Both the position numbers and the translations under genes were made by a program. A stretch of 64,000 nucleotides of DNA from CAVQAH01 sp963784195 (GTDB lineage: Bacteria; Acidobacteriota; Vicinamibacteria; Vicinamibacterales; 2-12-FULL-66-21): assembly GCA_963784195.1 (NCBI GenBank), contig CAWARA010000036.1, positions 62,001 through 126,000 of the forward strand, written 5' to 3'. This document shows positions 1 to 8,137 of the stretch, piece by piece (positions within the stretch are counted from its first letter, which is position 1; every line of letters starts with the position of its first letter). The notes below the pieces were generated by a model. That model was not told the DNA's origin. It did not search any database and saw only the letters and a list, made by a program, of their open reading frames with translations.

Positions 1-248
1 TCGGTATCTATCCGCCGGGCACGCTCGTCAAGCTGAGTACCGACGAGATCGCCGTCGTGATGAAGGTTCACGCGCCCGATCCGCACCGGCCACGCGTCAA
101 GATCCTGATGGCGGCAGATGGCCGGCGTCACGATGTCCCGTTCGAGCGAAACCTGTGGCAGAACCACGGCGCGCACGGGACACTCGACGGCGTGGTCTCG
201 CCGCTCGACCCGGCTACCTACAACATCGATCCGCTGACGTTCCTGTGA
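1..248 (+). CDS. C-terminal end of an HD-GYP/HD-domain phosphohydrolase-type protein (partial)
   Basis: An open frame enters from the left edge (first full codon at base 3) and stops at 246-248. The visible 81 residues begin GIYPPGTLVKLSTDEIAVV and continue through a VKILM strand. This Y-P-x-G-T-L-V-x-L-x-T-x-E signature is typical of the tail that follows the HD-GYP domain in cyclic-di-GMP phosphodiesterases and related HD-domain signalling proteins. The catalytic HD and GYP motifs lie outside the window, so activity cannot be judged. It could also be the tail of a two-component response regulator with an HD-GYP output. Confidence 0.6.
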   Translation, partial: GIYPPGTLVKLSTDEIAVVMKVHAPDPHRPRVKILMAADGRRHDVPFERNLWQNHGAHGTLDGVVSPLDPATYNIDPLTFL

Positions 249-366
249 AGCCTCCCCGCCTTCGCGCGAAAACGAATCCACCCGCGCTTCGGCGCGGCAA
301 GCCGGGGCTATATACTTCGAGAGTGGCGGGCCAGCGGGACTTCGGTCTCAGCGTACCGGTGACGGC

Positions 367-819
367 TTGAGCGAAGGGGCACGTACGCTGGTGGTCGCAT
401 TCGGGGGCGTGGCGGCCGGATTCACCTGGTACGCCATCCGCACGACGCTCATTCCGACGGCCTCACCGGATCGCCTGGTCGCCGAACTTCGGCTCGCACA
501 ATTCGCAGCGCTGCTGCTTGCGCTGGTCGCCGGCACTTACGTGGGAACCGCCGTCAATCACGAAGGGCAACTCGGGGTCGGATTCGACATCGCGCTGACC
601 CTCGGGTTCCTGATTGTCGCCGCCGCGACCCTCGTCCGCGATCCGCATCAGGCGCTGACGATGCTGGCGCTGGCGTTCGCGGCGCACGCGATCGTGGACG
701 TCGCGCATCAGCCGGGTGCCCTTCCCGAAGTGGCGCCGCGGTGGTATCTCACGGGCTCGGCCATTTACGACGTTTACATCGGTATTCTTTGTTATCTCCC
801 AATCCTCCGACGCAAATGA
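367..819 (+). CDS. Small integral membrane protein of unknown function
   Basis: 150 residues read from a TTG at 367. Hydrophobic segments lie at about residues 5-24, 43-62, 72-90, 95-112 and 128-147, so four or five membrane helices are expected. No family motif was recognised. Its stop overlaps the ATG of the downstream phosphodiesterase gene (ATGA at 816-819), so the two are probably translationally coupled. The TTG start is the only one that keeps the first hydrophobic segment, but it is weaker evidence than an ATG. Confidence 0.6.
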   Translation: MSEGARTLVVAFGGVAAGFTWYAIRTTLIPTASPDRLVAELRLAQFAALLLALVAGTYVGTAVNHEGQLGVGFDIALTLGFLIVAAATLVRDPHQALTMLALAFAAHAIVDVAHQPGALPEVAPRWYLTGSAIYDVYIGILCYLPILRRK

Positions 820-2481
820 AACAGTTCGCCGCAATCGTTACCGCCGCTCTCCTCCTGGCCTCAAGGGGCTCCAATCTCGATCTGCAGAACTCGGTCGCCG
901 CCGCTGATGCGCGGCAATCGAAGTCTGACGCTGCTCCAAAGCTCGTCGTCATCGTTGTCGTGGATCAGATGAGGGCCGACTACCTGGATCGGTACGGGGC
1001 GAACCTCAAACTGGGTCTCCGGCGATTGATGAAGGACGGCGCACGTTTCACCAATGGCGCCTATCCGTACCTGAACACCGTCACGTGTGCGGGCCATTCG
1101 ACGATCGGTACCGGCTCGTTCCCGTACCGGCACGGGATGATCCTCAATTCCTGGCTCGATTCCACGACCGGAACGTCGGCCTACTGCACGGATGATGGAA
1201 CGGTGCAGGACATCAGTTACAACGGCCTCCCGCCGGCGCATGGAGACAGCGCCGCCCTCATGCTGATGCCTGCCATTGGGGAACAGATCCTCGGTAGAGG
1301 CGGACGCGCCGTCGGCATCTCGATGAAGCCGCGGTCGGCTATTCCGCTGGTTGGAAAAAAGGCGACGGCCGTCATCTGGTTCGACGATCGCGGCGGCTGG
1401 TCGACGTCCTCGGCGTTTTCACCGGGTCCCGTGCCTTTTCTGAAGAAGTTCATCGATGCGAACCCGATAGCGGCCGATTACGAGAAGAACTGGACCCGTT
1501 CGCTGGACGCCTCTGCCTACCAATACGAGGATGACGCAGCGGGTGAAGGCACGCCGACCGAATGGACGCGAACATTCCCGCACCCACTCGGCACGCCAGG
1601 TGGAAAACCTGACTCGACCTACTACCAGCGCTGGCAGCGATCGCCTTTCGGGGACGAGTACATCGGACGGATGGCAGCTGACGCCGTGGACGCGTTGAAG
1701 CTGGGTCGCGGCACGACGACCGACTTTCTCGGCGTCAGCTTCTCGTCGCTGGACATCGTGGGACACATGTACGGGCCCAGAAGCCATGAAGTGCAGGACA
1801 TGCTGGTACGCCTGGACGCGACCCTCGGGCGCTTCCTCGATCATCTGGACAGGACCGTCGGCGCCGGCAACTACGTCCTCGGGTTCAGCGCCGATCATGG
1901 CGTCGCTGACGTGCCCGAGCAGATCGGCCGCGGCGGAAGGCAGTCCGGCCAGCAGGCCAGCGGCGCGCTGATGAAAGTGCTCGAGCCGGCGCTCGGTCCC
2001 GGCAAGCACGTGCTCGCGGCCCTCTACACCGATATCTATCTCGCTGCACCTGCACGCGAACGTTTGAAAAAAGATTCGAAATTGCTGGCCGCGGCGGTCG
2101 ACGCGTTGAAGGAATTGCCGGCGGTCGAGCGCGTCCTCGTCGGTGCCGACCTCAAGTCGACCGCGGCACGGTCGTCGTCCGACCCCGTCGTGCGCGCCGC
2201 GGCGCTCAGCTACAACCCGGGGCGGAGCGGCGATTTGATCATCGTCCCGAAAGACGGGTGGCTGCTGTCGTCGAGCGTGACCACACACGGCACCTCGCAG
2301 AGCCTACGATCAGCGTGTGCCCGTGATCCTCTTTGGCGCCTCCGTCAAGCCTGGCGAGTACAGCCAGGCCGCAACACCTGCGGACGTGGCACCGACGCTC
2401 GCAGCCGTGGCACACGTGCCGATCAAGAAAGGTGACGGGCGCGTCCTTTCGGAGGCGCTTGGCGTTCCAGCCACGAAATGA
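816..2481 (+). CDS. Secreted alkaline phosphatase / type I phosphodiesterase family protein (frameshifted near 2304)
   Basis: ATG at 816 gives a signal-peptide-like N-terminus (MKQFAAIVTAALLLAS), then the metal-binding stretch VVVDQMRADYL, the nucleophile region NTVTCAGHSTIGTG, and the later metal ligands in SSLDIVGHMYGP and FSADHGVAD. This order is that of PafA-like alkaline phosphatases and type I phosphodiesterase/nucleotide pyrophosphatases, which hydrolyse phosphate mono- or diesters in the periplasm. After THGTSQS at about 2303 the frame breaks: one extra base, probably a C at 2303-2304, moves the conserved tail YDQRVPVILFGASVKPGEYS into the next frame, which ends at 2481. The tail is intact, so a sequencing insertion is more likely than decay. 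The stop overlaps the next ATG. Confidence 0.8.
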
Positions 2482-2831
2482 AGGATCCGGCCTTTACCAG
2501 GCGCGTGCTCGCGGTCGTCCGACGAATTCCTCCGGGCCGTGTGGCGACCTACGGAGATGTCGCTCACGCAGCCGGACGGACCCGCGCCTGGCGGGCGGTG
2601 GGTAACATCATGATGAACTGCTCCGCTCCCGATGTGCCCTGCCACCGCGTCGTCGCCGCAGCCGGCGGCCTCGGCGGCTACGGCGGCAACCTCGAGATGA
2701 AGCGGGGGCTTTTGCGGGCGGAAGGGGTCCTGGTTTCCGGATCCCGAATCCGTGATTTTCGCGAGCGCCGGTGGCCAAAACCCGACAAGACAGCGAAACC
2801 TCGCCGAACCTCGGCTCGCCTGCGCACGTAA
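2478..2831 (+). CDS. MGMT-like DNA-binding domain protein (alkyltransferase-like, cysteine retained)
   Basis: 117 residues. The N-terminal part AVVRRIPPGRVATYGDVA is the winged-helix DNA-binding start of the methylguanine methyltransferase C-terminal domain. It is followed by RAVGNIMMNC and the active-site motif PCHRVV. In alkyltransferase-like (ATL) proteins the cysteine is usually replaced (PWHR), whereas here it is present, so transfer of an alkyl group from O6-alkylguanine is chemically possible. The N-terminal RNase H-like domain of full MGMT is missing. The last 20 or so residues, rich in K and R, are not conserved in the family. Its ATG overlaps the previous stop (ATGA). Confidence 0.8.
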   Translation: MKDPAFTRRVLAVVRRIPPGRVATYGDVAHAAGRTRAWRAVGNIMMNCSAPDVPCHRVVAAAGGLGGYGGNLEMKRGLLRAEGVLVSGSRIRDFRERRWPKPDKTAKPRRTSARLRT

Positions 2832-2874
2832 TCGACCTCCAGTGGCCAAGGTCGGCGGGCAACGCGAATCGGGC

Positions 2875-3480
2875 ATGGGGACGTCTAAGGTTACAGTGCA
2901 CCCGTCGGCCGCTCGCGCGGCGGGCGCGGGCACCCGGCAGGACGAGCTGGCGCTCGTCAAGCGCTGCCGCGACGGCGATCTGGCCGCTTTCGAGGAGTTG
3001 TATCGCGCGCACGCCGGGCGGCTGTTCAGCGTAGCGTGCCGTCTGCTCGGGAACGCGACAGATGCCGAAGATCTGCTGCAAGAGATCTTCATGGCGGCGC
3101 ACCGGAAGCTCGACACGTTTCGTGGCGAAGCGGCGCTCGGCACGTGGCTCTATCGGCTGGCCACCAATCTGTGCCTGGACCATCTGCGCAGCCGGAGCGG
3201 CCGATCGAGCCAGGTGACCGACTCAATCGAGGACGAGCAGGGGCTTTTCGACTCGACGACGAGTGGCCTGGCAGAACAGACGGTGACGAAGATGGATCTC
3301 GAGCGCGCGATGGCCAAGCTTCCTGAGGGATGCCGCGCGGCGTTCGTGCTCCACGACATCGAAGGGCTCGAGCATCGCGAGGTTGCGGACGTGCTGGGGA
3401 TTGCCGAGGGCACGTCGAAATCTCAGGTGCACAAGGCGCGCACCAAGTTGCGCGCGCTGCTGACGAAGACCGAACCGTAA
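2875..3480 (+). CDS. ECF-type RNA polymerase sigma factor
   Basis: 201 residues from ATG 2875; the frame is open further upstream but looks non-coding there. Region 2 is clear: DLAAFEELYRAHAGRLFSVA, then DAEDLLQEIF and the -10 recognition stretch ending LATNLCLDHLRSR. Region 4 follows with LPEGCRAAFVLHDIEGL and a helix-turn-helix (EVADVLGIAEGTSKSQVHKA). No region 3 is present, as expected of ECF (group 4) sigma factors. The adjacent zinc-finger anti-sigma gene 96 bp downstream and the secreted DUF4097 gene behind it suggest an envelope-stress regulon, which is inference from context. Confidence 0.9.
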   Translation: MGTSKVTVHPSAARAAGAGTRQDELALVKRCRDGDLAAFEELYRAHAGRLFSVACRLLGNATDAEDLLQEIFMAAHRKLDTFRGEAALGTWLYRLATNLCLDHLRSRSGRSSQVTDSIEDEQGLFDSTTSGLAEQTVTKMDLERAMAKLPEGCRAAFVLHDIEGLEHREVADVLGIAEGTSKSQVHKARTKLRALLTKTEP

Positions 3481-3570
3481 GGATTCGGCGAGCCTCGCCG
3501 AAGCTTTAGCGGAGGCGGGGGCGTAGGGGCCCCGCAAGCGACCGAGCCGGGGTGTGGGGCGGAGCCCCAC
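3481..3570. repeat. Intergenic short inverted repeats between sigma and anti-sigma genes
   Basis: The short spacer holds several small palindromes: GGCGAG/CTCGCC near the start, a GAAGCTTTAGC core like that of the dispersed palindromes elsewhere in the window, and a 7 bp hairpin GTGGGGC-GGA-GCCCCAC at 3554-3570 ending 6 bases before the anti-sigma ATG. The last could attenuate or process the message. No T-run follows, so it is not a typical intrinsic terminator. Confidence 0.45.
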
Positions 3571-3576
3571 GTAGAT

Positions 3577-4317
3577 ATGACTTGCGAGAACCACAGAGAA
3601 GCGATCCAGGAGCTGGTCGACGGCACGCTGGGAGCGATCCGTCGCGCGGAGCTGGAGCAGCATCTCAGCCAGTGCGAGGCGTGTCAGCAGTTCGAAGCGG
3701 ACATGCGGCGGATTCGCGATCTCGCCGGATCGCTCGACACGATGGCCCCGCCCGACGGTGTCTGGCTTCAGGTCGCCGGACGGCTGCGGCAGGAAGGGCG
3801 TGTGCAGGCGCCGCCGCCACTCGTGCGGCCGCCACTCCATCGGCGCTACGCGATCCTGGCGATCGCTGCGTCGCTCATCGTCGCCGTCGGGGCCTCGCTG
3901 ATATTCCTGTTCCCGACGTTCGGGGCGCGCAACGCGCGGGACGCGGCCAACCAGACGGGCACTGAAGCGACGGCGGACACCGTCAAGGGCGTCGAAGACG
4001 ACTTTCGGCTGGCAGAACAGCACCTCCAGAGCGGCATCGCCAAGCTGCAGGAGGCCGCGCGCACGGACGAGTCGACGATCGATCCACAGACCGCCGCCAC
4101 GCTGAAGAAGAACCTCGACGTGATCGATCAGGCGATTGCCGAGAGCCGGGCCGCGCTCAATTCCGAGCCGCAGAGCACCATCGCCCGAGACAGCCTGTTC
4201 CAGGCGCTGCGGCGCAAGGTCGATCTGCTGCAGGACACGATCGCGCTGATGAACGAGATGCGGAAGGGTGACGCGGCGGGCGCCGCCTCGATCGTGGACG
4301 GGCTGAACAAGTCATAG
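3577..4317 (+). CDS. Zinc-finger (zf-HC2) anti-sigma factor with one membrane span
   Basis: 246 residues. The N-terminal 40 residues carry the anti-sigma zinc-finger pattern (C3, H6, then HLSQCEACQQF, giving H-x3-C-x2-C). A single hydrophobic span (YAILAIAASLIVAVGASLIFLF) lies at about residues 89-111, followed by a helical periplasmic domain rich in coiled-coil-like heptads (residues 130-246). The cytoplasmic zinc finger would bind the sigma factor encoded just upstream and hold it at the membrane. Release normally needs proteolysis or a conformational signal. The periplasmic sensor region resembles no domain I can name. Confidence 0.85.
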   Translation: MTCENHREAIQELVDGTLGAIRRAELEQHLSQCEACQQFEADMRRIRDLAGSLDTMAPPDGVWLQVAGRLRQEGRVQAPPPLVRPPLHRRYAILAIAASLIVAVGASLIFLFPTFGARNARDAANQTGTEATADTVKGVEDDFRLAEQHLQSGIAKLQEAARTDESTIDPQTAATLKKNLDVIDQAIAESRAALNSEPQSTIARDSLFQALRRKVDLLQDTIALMNEMRKGDAAGAASIVDGLNKS

Positions 4318-4320
4318 GAG

Positions 4321-4340
4321 GGCGCGGCTTTAGCCGCGCC
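4321..4340. repeat. Dispersed palindrome (9 bp stem, TT loop)
   Basis: GGCGCGGCTTTAGCCGCGCC is a perfect inverted repeat with 9 bp arms around TT. It lies between the anti-sigma gene and the DUF4097 gene, 3 bases after the stop codon. It belongs to the palindrome family also seen at 8044-8120, 9267-9286, 12691-12710, 12746-12765, 15341-15372, 19442-19459 and 22602-22637. Members share a central GCT-(TT/TC/GA)-AGC and differ in the outer stem. Confidence 0.75.
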
Positions 4341-4351
4341 GCTGGAGAGCG

Positions 4352-5422
4352 ATGAGAAGACTCAGAGTCCAGACGGGCATGATGGCGCTGGCGGCGATCC
4401 TCGCGCTGGCCGGCCAGGCTGACGCGCAGGTCTATCCTGAACGCGCCCGCTCCGTCACCCGCACGGTCGTCAAGCCGAAAGATTCGGTTCGCACCGAGGT
4501 CTACCAGCGAAACCAGCAGCGCGAGGAGCAGACGGATCGCACGACGCGCACCCTGCGCATCGGCGCAAACGGCGAGCTGTACATCGAGAACATCGCCGGC
4601 GACATCGTCATCACCCGTGGCGGCGATAACGACGCCACGGTCGAAATCGTCAAGGTCGCGCGCGGACGAACCGCCGACGAGGCGCGCGAGAGCCTGCAGC
4701 TCGTCCAGGTCGACGTCGCCGAGCGAGGATCGCGGGCAGAGATCAACGTGCGCTATCCCCGCCGCGACGAGCGCAGCCGCGATCGCCGGAACTTCAACGT
4801 GTCGGTGGCCTTCAACGTCACCGCTCCCGAGCGGGCACGCATCACCGTCAAGACCATTTCCGGAAACATCTCGGTCCGCGACATCAAAGGCGACCTCGGG
4901 CTCGAAACGATCAGCGGCAACATCCAGATCGCCAACGCGGGACGCATCCCGCTCGCCAAGACGATCTCCGGAAACGTCGAAATCGCCGACACGAGCATCG
5001 AAGGCACGATGGACGCATCCACCGTCAGCGGAACGCTCCTCCTCCGCAAGCTGACCGCGCGGCGCCTCGATCTGCACTCGATCAGCGGGAACGTCGAGCT
5101 GCAGGACGTCAACTGCGACCGCATCGACGCACAGTCGGTCAGCGGCAACATCAACCTGACCGGCGCCCTCGTGCGCGGCGGCCGATACGATCTCGGATCG
5201 CACTCCGGAGAGGTGAAGGTCCTGGTGTCGGGCAACGTCGGATTCGAGCTCTCGGCCACATCCTTCAGCGGATCCATCAGAGCCGACATGCCAGTCACCA
5301 TGCAGGGCTCGACGAGCGAAGGCCGCGGCCGTCAACAGGACATGCGCGGCACCTACGGCGATGGCGGGGCCGTCCTCGATCTCACGTCGTTCTCCGGCAG
5401 CATCGTGATCGGCAAGCGGTAA
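4352..5422 (+). CDS. Secreted DUF4097-family beta-repeat protein
   Basis: 356 residues with a signal peptide (about residues 1-26, ending ADAQ). The body repeats short beta-strand units centred on the phrase T/S-I-S-G-N-I/V (KTISGNISV, ETISGNIQI, KTISGNVEI, STVSGTLLL, HSISGNVEL, QSVSGNINL), the hallmark of the DUF4097 / putative adhesin beta-helix family. It lies 34 bp after the anti-sigma gene and on the same strand, so it is likely co-transcribed with the sigma/anti-sigma pair. Such proteins are common companions of ECF modules in Acidobacteria and Bacteroidetes, but their molecular role is unknown. Confidence 0.85.
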   Translation: MRRLRVQTGMMALAAILALAGQADAQVYPERARSVTRTVVKPKDSVRTEVYQRNQQREEQTDRTTRTLRIGANGELYIENIAGDIVITRGGDNDATVEIVKVARGRTADEARESLQLVQVDVAERGSRAEINVRYPRRDERSRDRRNFNVSVAFNVTAPERARITVKTISGNISVRDIKGDLGLETISGNIQIANAGRIPLAKTISGNVEIADTSIEGTMDASTVSGTLLLRKLTARRLDLHSISGNVELQDVNCDRIDAQSVSGNINLTGALVRGGRYDLGSHSGEVKVLVSGNVGFELSATSFSGSIRADMPVTMQGSTSEGRGRQQDMRGTYGDGGAVLDLTSFSGSIVIGKR

Positions 5423-5470
5423 TCGTCGACACGACTGTCTGTTTTTCCAACGTTTACCCATCCGCGCGTC

Positions 5471-5557
5471 GAACCCCCGTGTGAACGCCCGTCTGAACCT
5501 TCGTGTTGAACCCTCGTGTTGAACCCCCGTGTGAACCCTCGTGTTGAACCCCCGTTG
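5471..5557. repeat. Tandem repeat, seven 12/13 bp units
   Basis: Seven head-to-tail copies of a unit close to GAACCCTCGTGTT follow one another at 5471, 5483, 5495, 5508, 5521, 5533 and 5546. Units are 12 or 13 bp, with the longer form having an extra T at the end. They lie between the DUF4097 stop and the promoter-like sequence of the next gene. No coding frame crosses the array convincingly. Confidence 0.85.
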
Positions 5558-5613
5558 CCTTGGCACCTTCCTTGCTCATGAATAAGAGACATCGCTCACT
5601 GTAAGGATGTCTA

Positions 5614-5619
5614 TATAAT
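5614..5619 (+). promoter_or_regulatory. Candidate -10 box for the small secreted protein gene
   Basis: TATAAT occurs 67 bases before the ATG at 5686, in one of the few AT-rich stretches of this GC-rich window. No good -35 hexamer lies at the usual 16-18 bp distance, so the call rests on the perfect -10 and its position. Confidence 0.35.
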
Positions 5620-5685
5620 GTTGAGCTGAGCCGAGATCCTGTTGTGATCGCCGGTTCGACTAACGACGCACAGGAGAGTGCCGTT

Positions 5686-6162
5686 ATGAAGAAGCAGTGG
5701 GTTCTGGTTGGTGTGTTGGGGCTGTCGCTGGCCATGTCCACCAACGCGCTGGCTCAGCATAAGGCGCCGAACCAGCAGCCGATGACCGCTCCCGATCCGA
5801 CCCTGGCGGCGGGCGAAATGGCGCTTGGCAGCGTTCGGATCACCCAGGCCGTCAAAGCCGATGGCAAACCGCTGCCGGCTGGCACCTATCAGGTACGCCT
5901 CACCGCGCAGACCGCGAAGCCGGAAGCTGTCGGCACCAGCGAGTCGCTCGAGCGCTGGATCGAGTTCACGCAGGGCGGCCAGGTCAAGGGCCGCGAGGTC
6001 GTCACGATCGTCCCGCAAGCCGAGATCAAGATGGTCGTGAAGGACGCGCCACCCGCATCAGGCAGCGCCAAGGTCCAGATGCTCAAGGGGAACGAATACA
6101 CGCGAGTCTGGATCAACCGCGGCGGTAATCACTATCTGATTCACCTGCCGGTCGGGTCTTAG
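5686..6162 (+). CDS. Small secreted protein of unknown function
   Basis: 158 residues from ATG 5686, with a purine-rich AGGAGA ribosome-binding site about 9 bases upstream. Residues 1-23 form a signal peptide (MKKQWVLVGVLGLSLAMS, cleavage likely after ALA). The mature part is predicted to be mostly beta: LGSVRITQAVKADGKPLPAG, then GTYQVRLTAQ, WIEFTQGG and VVTIVPQAE. The phrase 'LPAGTYQVRLT' recalls secreted beta-sandwich proteins frequent in Acidobacteria, but I cannot assign a function. It stands alone, convergent with rng. Confidence 0.75.
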   Translation: MKKQWVLVGVLGLSLAMSTNALAQHKAPNQQPMTAPDPTLAAGEMALGSVRITQAVKADGKPLPAGTYQVRLTAQTAKPEAVGTSESLERWIEFTQGGQVKGREVVTIVPQAEIKMVVKDAPPASGSAKVQMLKGNEYTRVWINRGGNHYLIHLPVGS

Positions 6163-6168
6163 CGCTCT

Positions 6169-6264
6169 GGAAATCGGAAATCGGAAATCGGAAATCGGAG
6201 ATCGGAGATCGGCAAGTGCGATTTCCGATTCCGATTTCCGATCTCCGATTTCCGATTCCCGATT
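6169..6264. repeat. Heptamer-repeat hairpin between convergent genes
   Basis: The left arm (6169-6212) is six tandem copies of the heptamer GGAAATC or GGAGATC. The right arm (6218-6264) is the same heptamers in reverse complement. The RNA from either strand would fold into a hairpin with arms of about 40 bases and a loop of only a few bases. It sits between the stop of the secreted protein gene and the stop of rng, and may serve as a bidirectional terminator. No poly-T tract is present. Confidence 0.85.
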
Positions 6265-7900
6265 AGGTAGCCATCACGTCGAACTGCTCGTGATGGAGGT
6301 GCAAATCCGGTTTGATGGTGACCGGTTTGCCGATTGAGTCTTCGATTCCCCGCAGCACCGCCACTTCCTCTTCCTTCAGCGCCCGCGCGATGTCCGGGTT
6401 GACTCGCAGAATGACGCCGTGGCCATCGAGCTCGGGGCCAATCTTCTTCAGCTCCGTCAGAATCTCGTAGCAGATCGTCGAGCTCGATTTGATCGATCCC
6501 GAACCCGAGCAGTACGGGCACGGCTCGGTAAGCTGACGTTCGAGGCTCTGCTTGACGCGCTTGCGCGTGACGATGACCAGGCCGAAGTCCGAGACCTGAA
6601 CGGCCTTCGACGGCGAGCGGTCCTTGCGCAGCTCTTTCTCGACTTCCTGAAAGACCTTCTGCCGGTTCTTCTTCTCCTCCATGTCGATCAGGTCGAGCAC
6701 GATGATGCCGCCCAGATCGCGAAGCCGGAGCTGGCGCACAATCTCCTTGACCGCTTCCAGGTTGGTCTTGACGATCGTGTCCTCGAGGCGCCCGGTGCGC
6801 TTACCGACGTAGCGCCCGGTGTTGACGTCGATGGCGACGAGCGCTTCCGTCTGATTGATGACGAGGTAGCCGCCTGACTTCAGCCAGACCTTGCTGCGCA
6901 GCGCCTTGTCGATCTCGCCCTGGACCCCGTATTCCTCGAAGATCGGGTAATCCTTCGCGTACAGCTTCACCCGCGGCAGCAGGTTCGGCATGATGCGCTC
7001 GACGAGCGAAATCACGCGCCGGTGCTCCTGCTCGTTGTCGATGCGGATGGCCGAATAATCGTCGGTGAGCAGGTCGCGGAGGAGCTTGGTGACGAGGCTC
7101 TGCTCCTGGAACAGCAGCGCCGGCGGGCGACGGTTCTCCATCCGCTGACGGATCTCGGTCCAGACCTGGTGGAAGTACGACAGGTCGCTGACGATGTCGT
7201 CTTTCGAACGGCCGGAGGCGGCCGTGCGGATGATGACGCCGCCGGTGAAGCCGTGCTGTTCGCGGAACTCGCGGACGATGCCGCGGAGGCGGCCCCGCTC
7301 TTCGCGTGAATCGATCTTGCGGGAGACGCCGACGTGGTCGACCGTCGGCATGAACACCAGGAACCGGCCGGGCATCGTCACGTGGGACGTGAGCCGCGCG
7401 CCCTTCGTGCCGAGCGGTTCCTTGACGACCTGCACCAGGACTTCCTGGCCTTCCTTGAGCAGGTCTTCGATCTTCGGCTGCGGGCGCTCGCGATCCCGAT
7501 CCCGATCGCGGTCGCGTCCGCGGCGTTCGACACGGCCATTCAGGACCGCTGTTACGCCAGAGTCGTCTGGCGAGAGGGCACCGACCGGCGCGGCAACGGG
7601 CGCCGGTATCTGCTCGCCGTTCTCGTCGTCCTCGTCCTCGTCGCCCGACTCGAGGCGTTCGAATTCCTCGACGGTGTTGACGACTTCCGAGACGTACAGA
7701 AACGCGTCGCGCTCGAGCCCGACGTCAACGAAGGAGGACTGCATGCCCGGCAGGACCTTGGACACGCGCCCCTTGTAGATATTGCCGACAACGCCGCGCT
7801 GCCGTTCGCGCTCGATGAAGAGTTCGACGACCTGGTCGTCCTCGAGAATGGCGACCCGTGTTTCCAGGTCGCTGGAGGAGATGATCATCTCCTTGTTCAT
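6263..7900 (-). CDS. rng: Ribonuclease E/G family endoribonuclease
   Basis: 545 residues from ATG 7900. The order is an S1 RNA-binding domain (from about residue 35, GNIYKGRVSKVLPGMQSSFVD), an RNase H-like region, and the catalytic core with the two magnesium-binding aspartates in VAIDVNTGRY and VLDLIDMEE. The zinc-link CPYC follows near residue 465. It cleaves single-stranded RNA, matures rRNA and starts mRNA decay. Length matches RNase G rather than the longer RNase E with a scaffold tail. The S1 domain is interrupted at about residues 88-145 by an acidic stretch followed by alternating R and D. It is last in the mre cluster, its usual place. Confidence 0.95.
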   Translation of the reverse strand: MNKEMIISSSDLETRVAILEDDQVVELFIERERQRGVVGNIYKGRVSKVLPGMQSSFVDVGLERDAFLYVSEVVNTVEEFERLESGDEDEDDENGEQIPAPVAAPVGALSPDDSGVTAVLNGRVERRGRDRDRDRDRERPQPKIEDLLKEGQEVLVQVVKEPLGTKGARLTSHVTMPGRFLVFMPTVDHVGVSRKIDSREERGRLRGIVREFREQHGFTGGVIIRTAASGRSKDDIVSDLSYFHQVWTEIRQRMENRRPPALLFQEQSLVTKLLRDLLTDDYSAIRIDNEQEHRRVISLVERIMPNLLPRVKLYAKDYPIFEEYGVQGEIDKALRSKVWLKSGGYLVINQTEALVAIDVNTGRYVGKRTGRLEDTIVKTNLEAVKEIVRQLRLRDLGGIIVLDLIDMEEKKNRQKVFQEVEKELRKDRSPSKAVQVSDFGLVIVTRKRVKQSLERQLTEPCPYCSGSGSIKSSSTICYEILTELKKIGPELDGHGVILRVNPDIARALKEEEVAVLRGIEDSIGKPVTIKPDLHLHHEQFDVMAT

Positions 7901-8043
7901 GGACAAAACTCCGAACTCGTGCGGCCGCCCGCCGCATCACCGCGCGCGCGCGTACGCCCGGCCGGCCTGCCGCAACAACGGCAGGTGACAGCAGGACGAG
8001 CGCGACGAGCAGGATGAAGATCATGCGACCCGTTATTCGTTGC

Positions 8044-8120
8044 GTCCGGCTTCCGCCGGACCATCTAGTGGCGTCCGGCTTTAGCCGGACCATTTTCGTG
8101 GAGTCCGGCTTTAGCCGGAC
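8044..8120. repeat. Cluster of three dispersed palindromes
   Basis: Three 18 bp palindromes lie in a row between rodA and rng: GTCCGGCTTCCGCCGGAC at 8044-8061 and two copies of GTCCGGCTTTAGCCGGAC at 8073-8090 and 8103-8120. Each forms a 7-8 bp GC stem with a tiny loop. The same 18-mer recurs at 19442-19459 and 22602-22619. The rest of the 7901-8137 spacer shows nothing I would call a gene. Confidence 0.85.
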
Positions 8121-8137
8121 CCGATCCGCTTTCGGAC

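Noticed and set aside
5471..6264. CRISPR array
   Set aside because: The repeats at 5471 are contiguous with no spacers, and those at 6169 are 7 bases long in inverted arms. No cas genes are present.
7907..8040. A possible small signal-peptide-like protein (MIFILLVALVLLSPAVVAAG) on the minus strand between rodA and rng
   Set aside because: It runs on into the rng gene in another frame with no stop of its own nearby and no sensible mature part. Probably chance.
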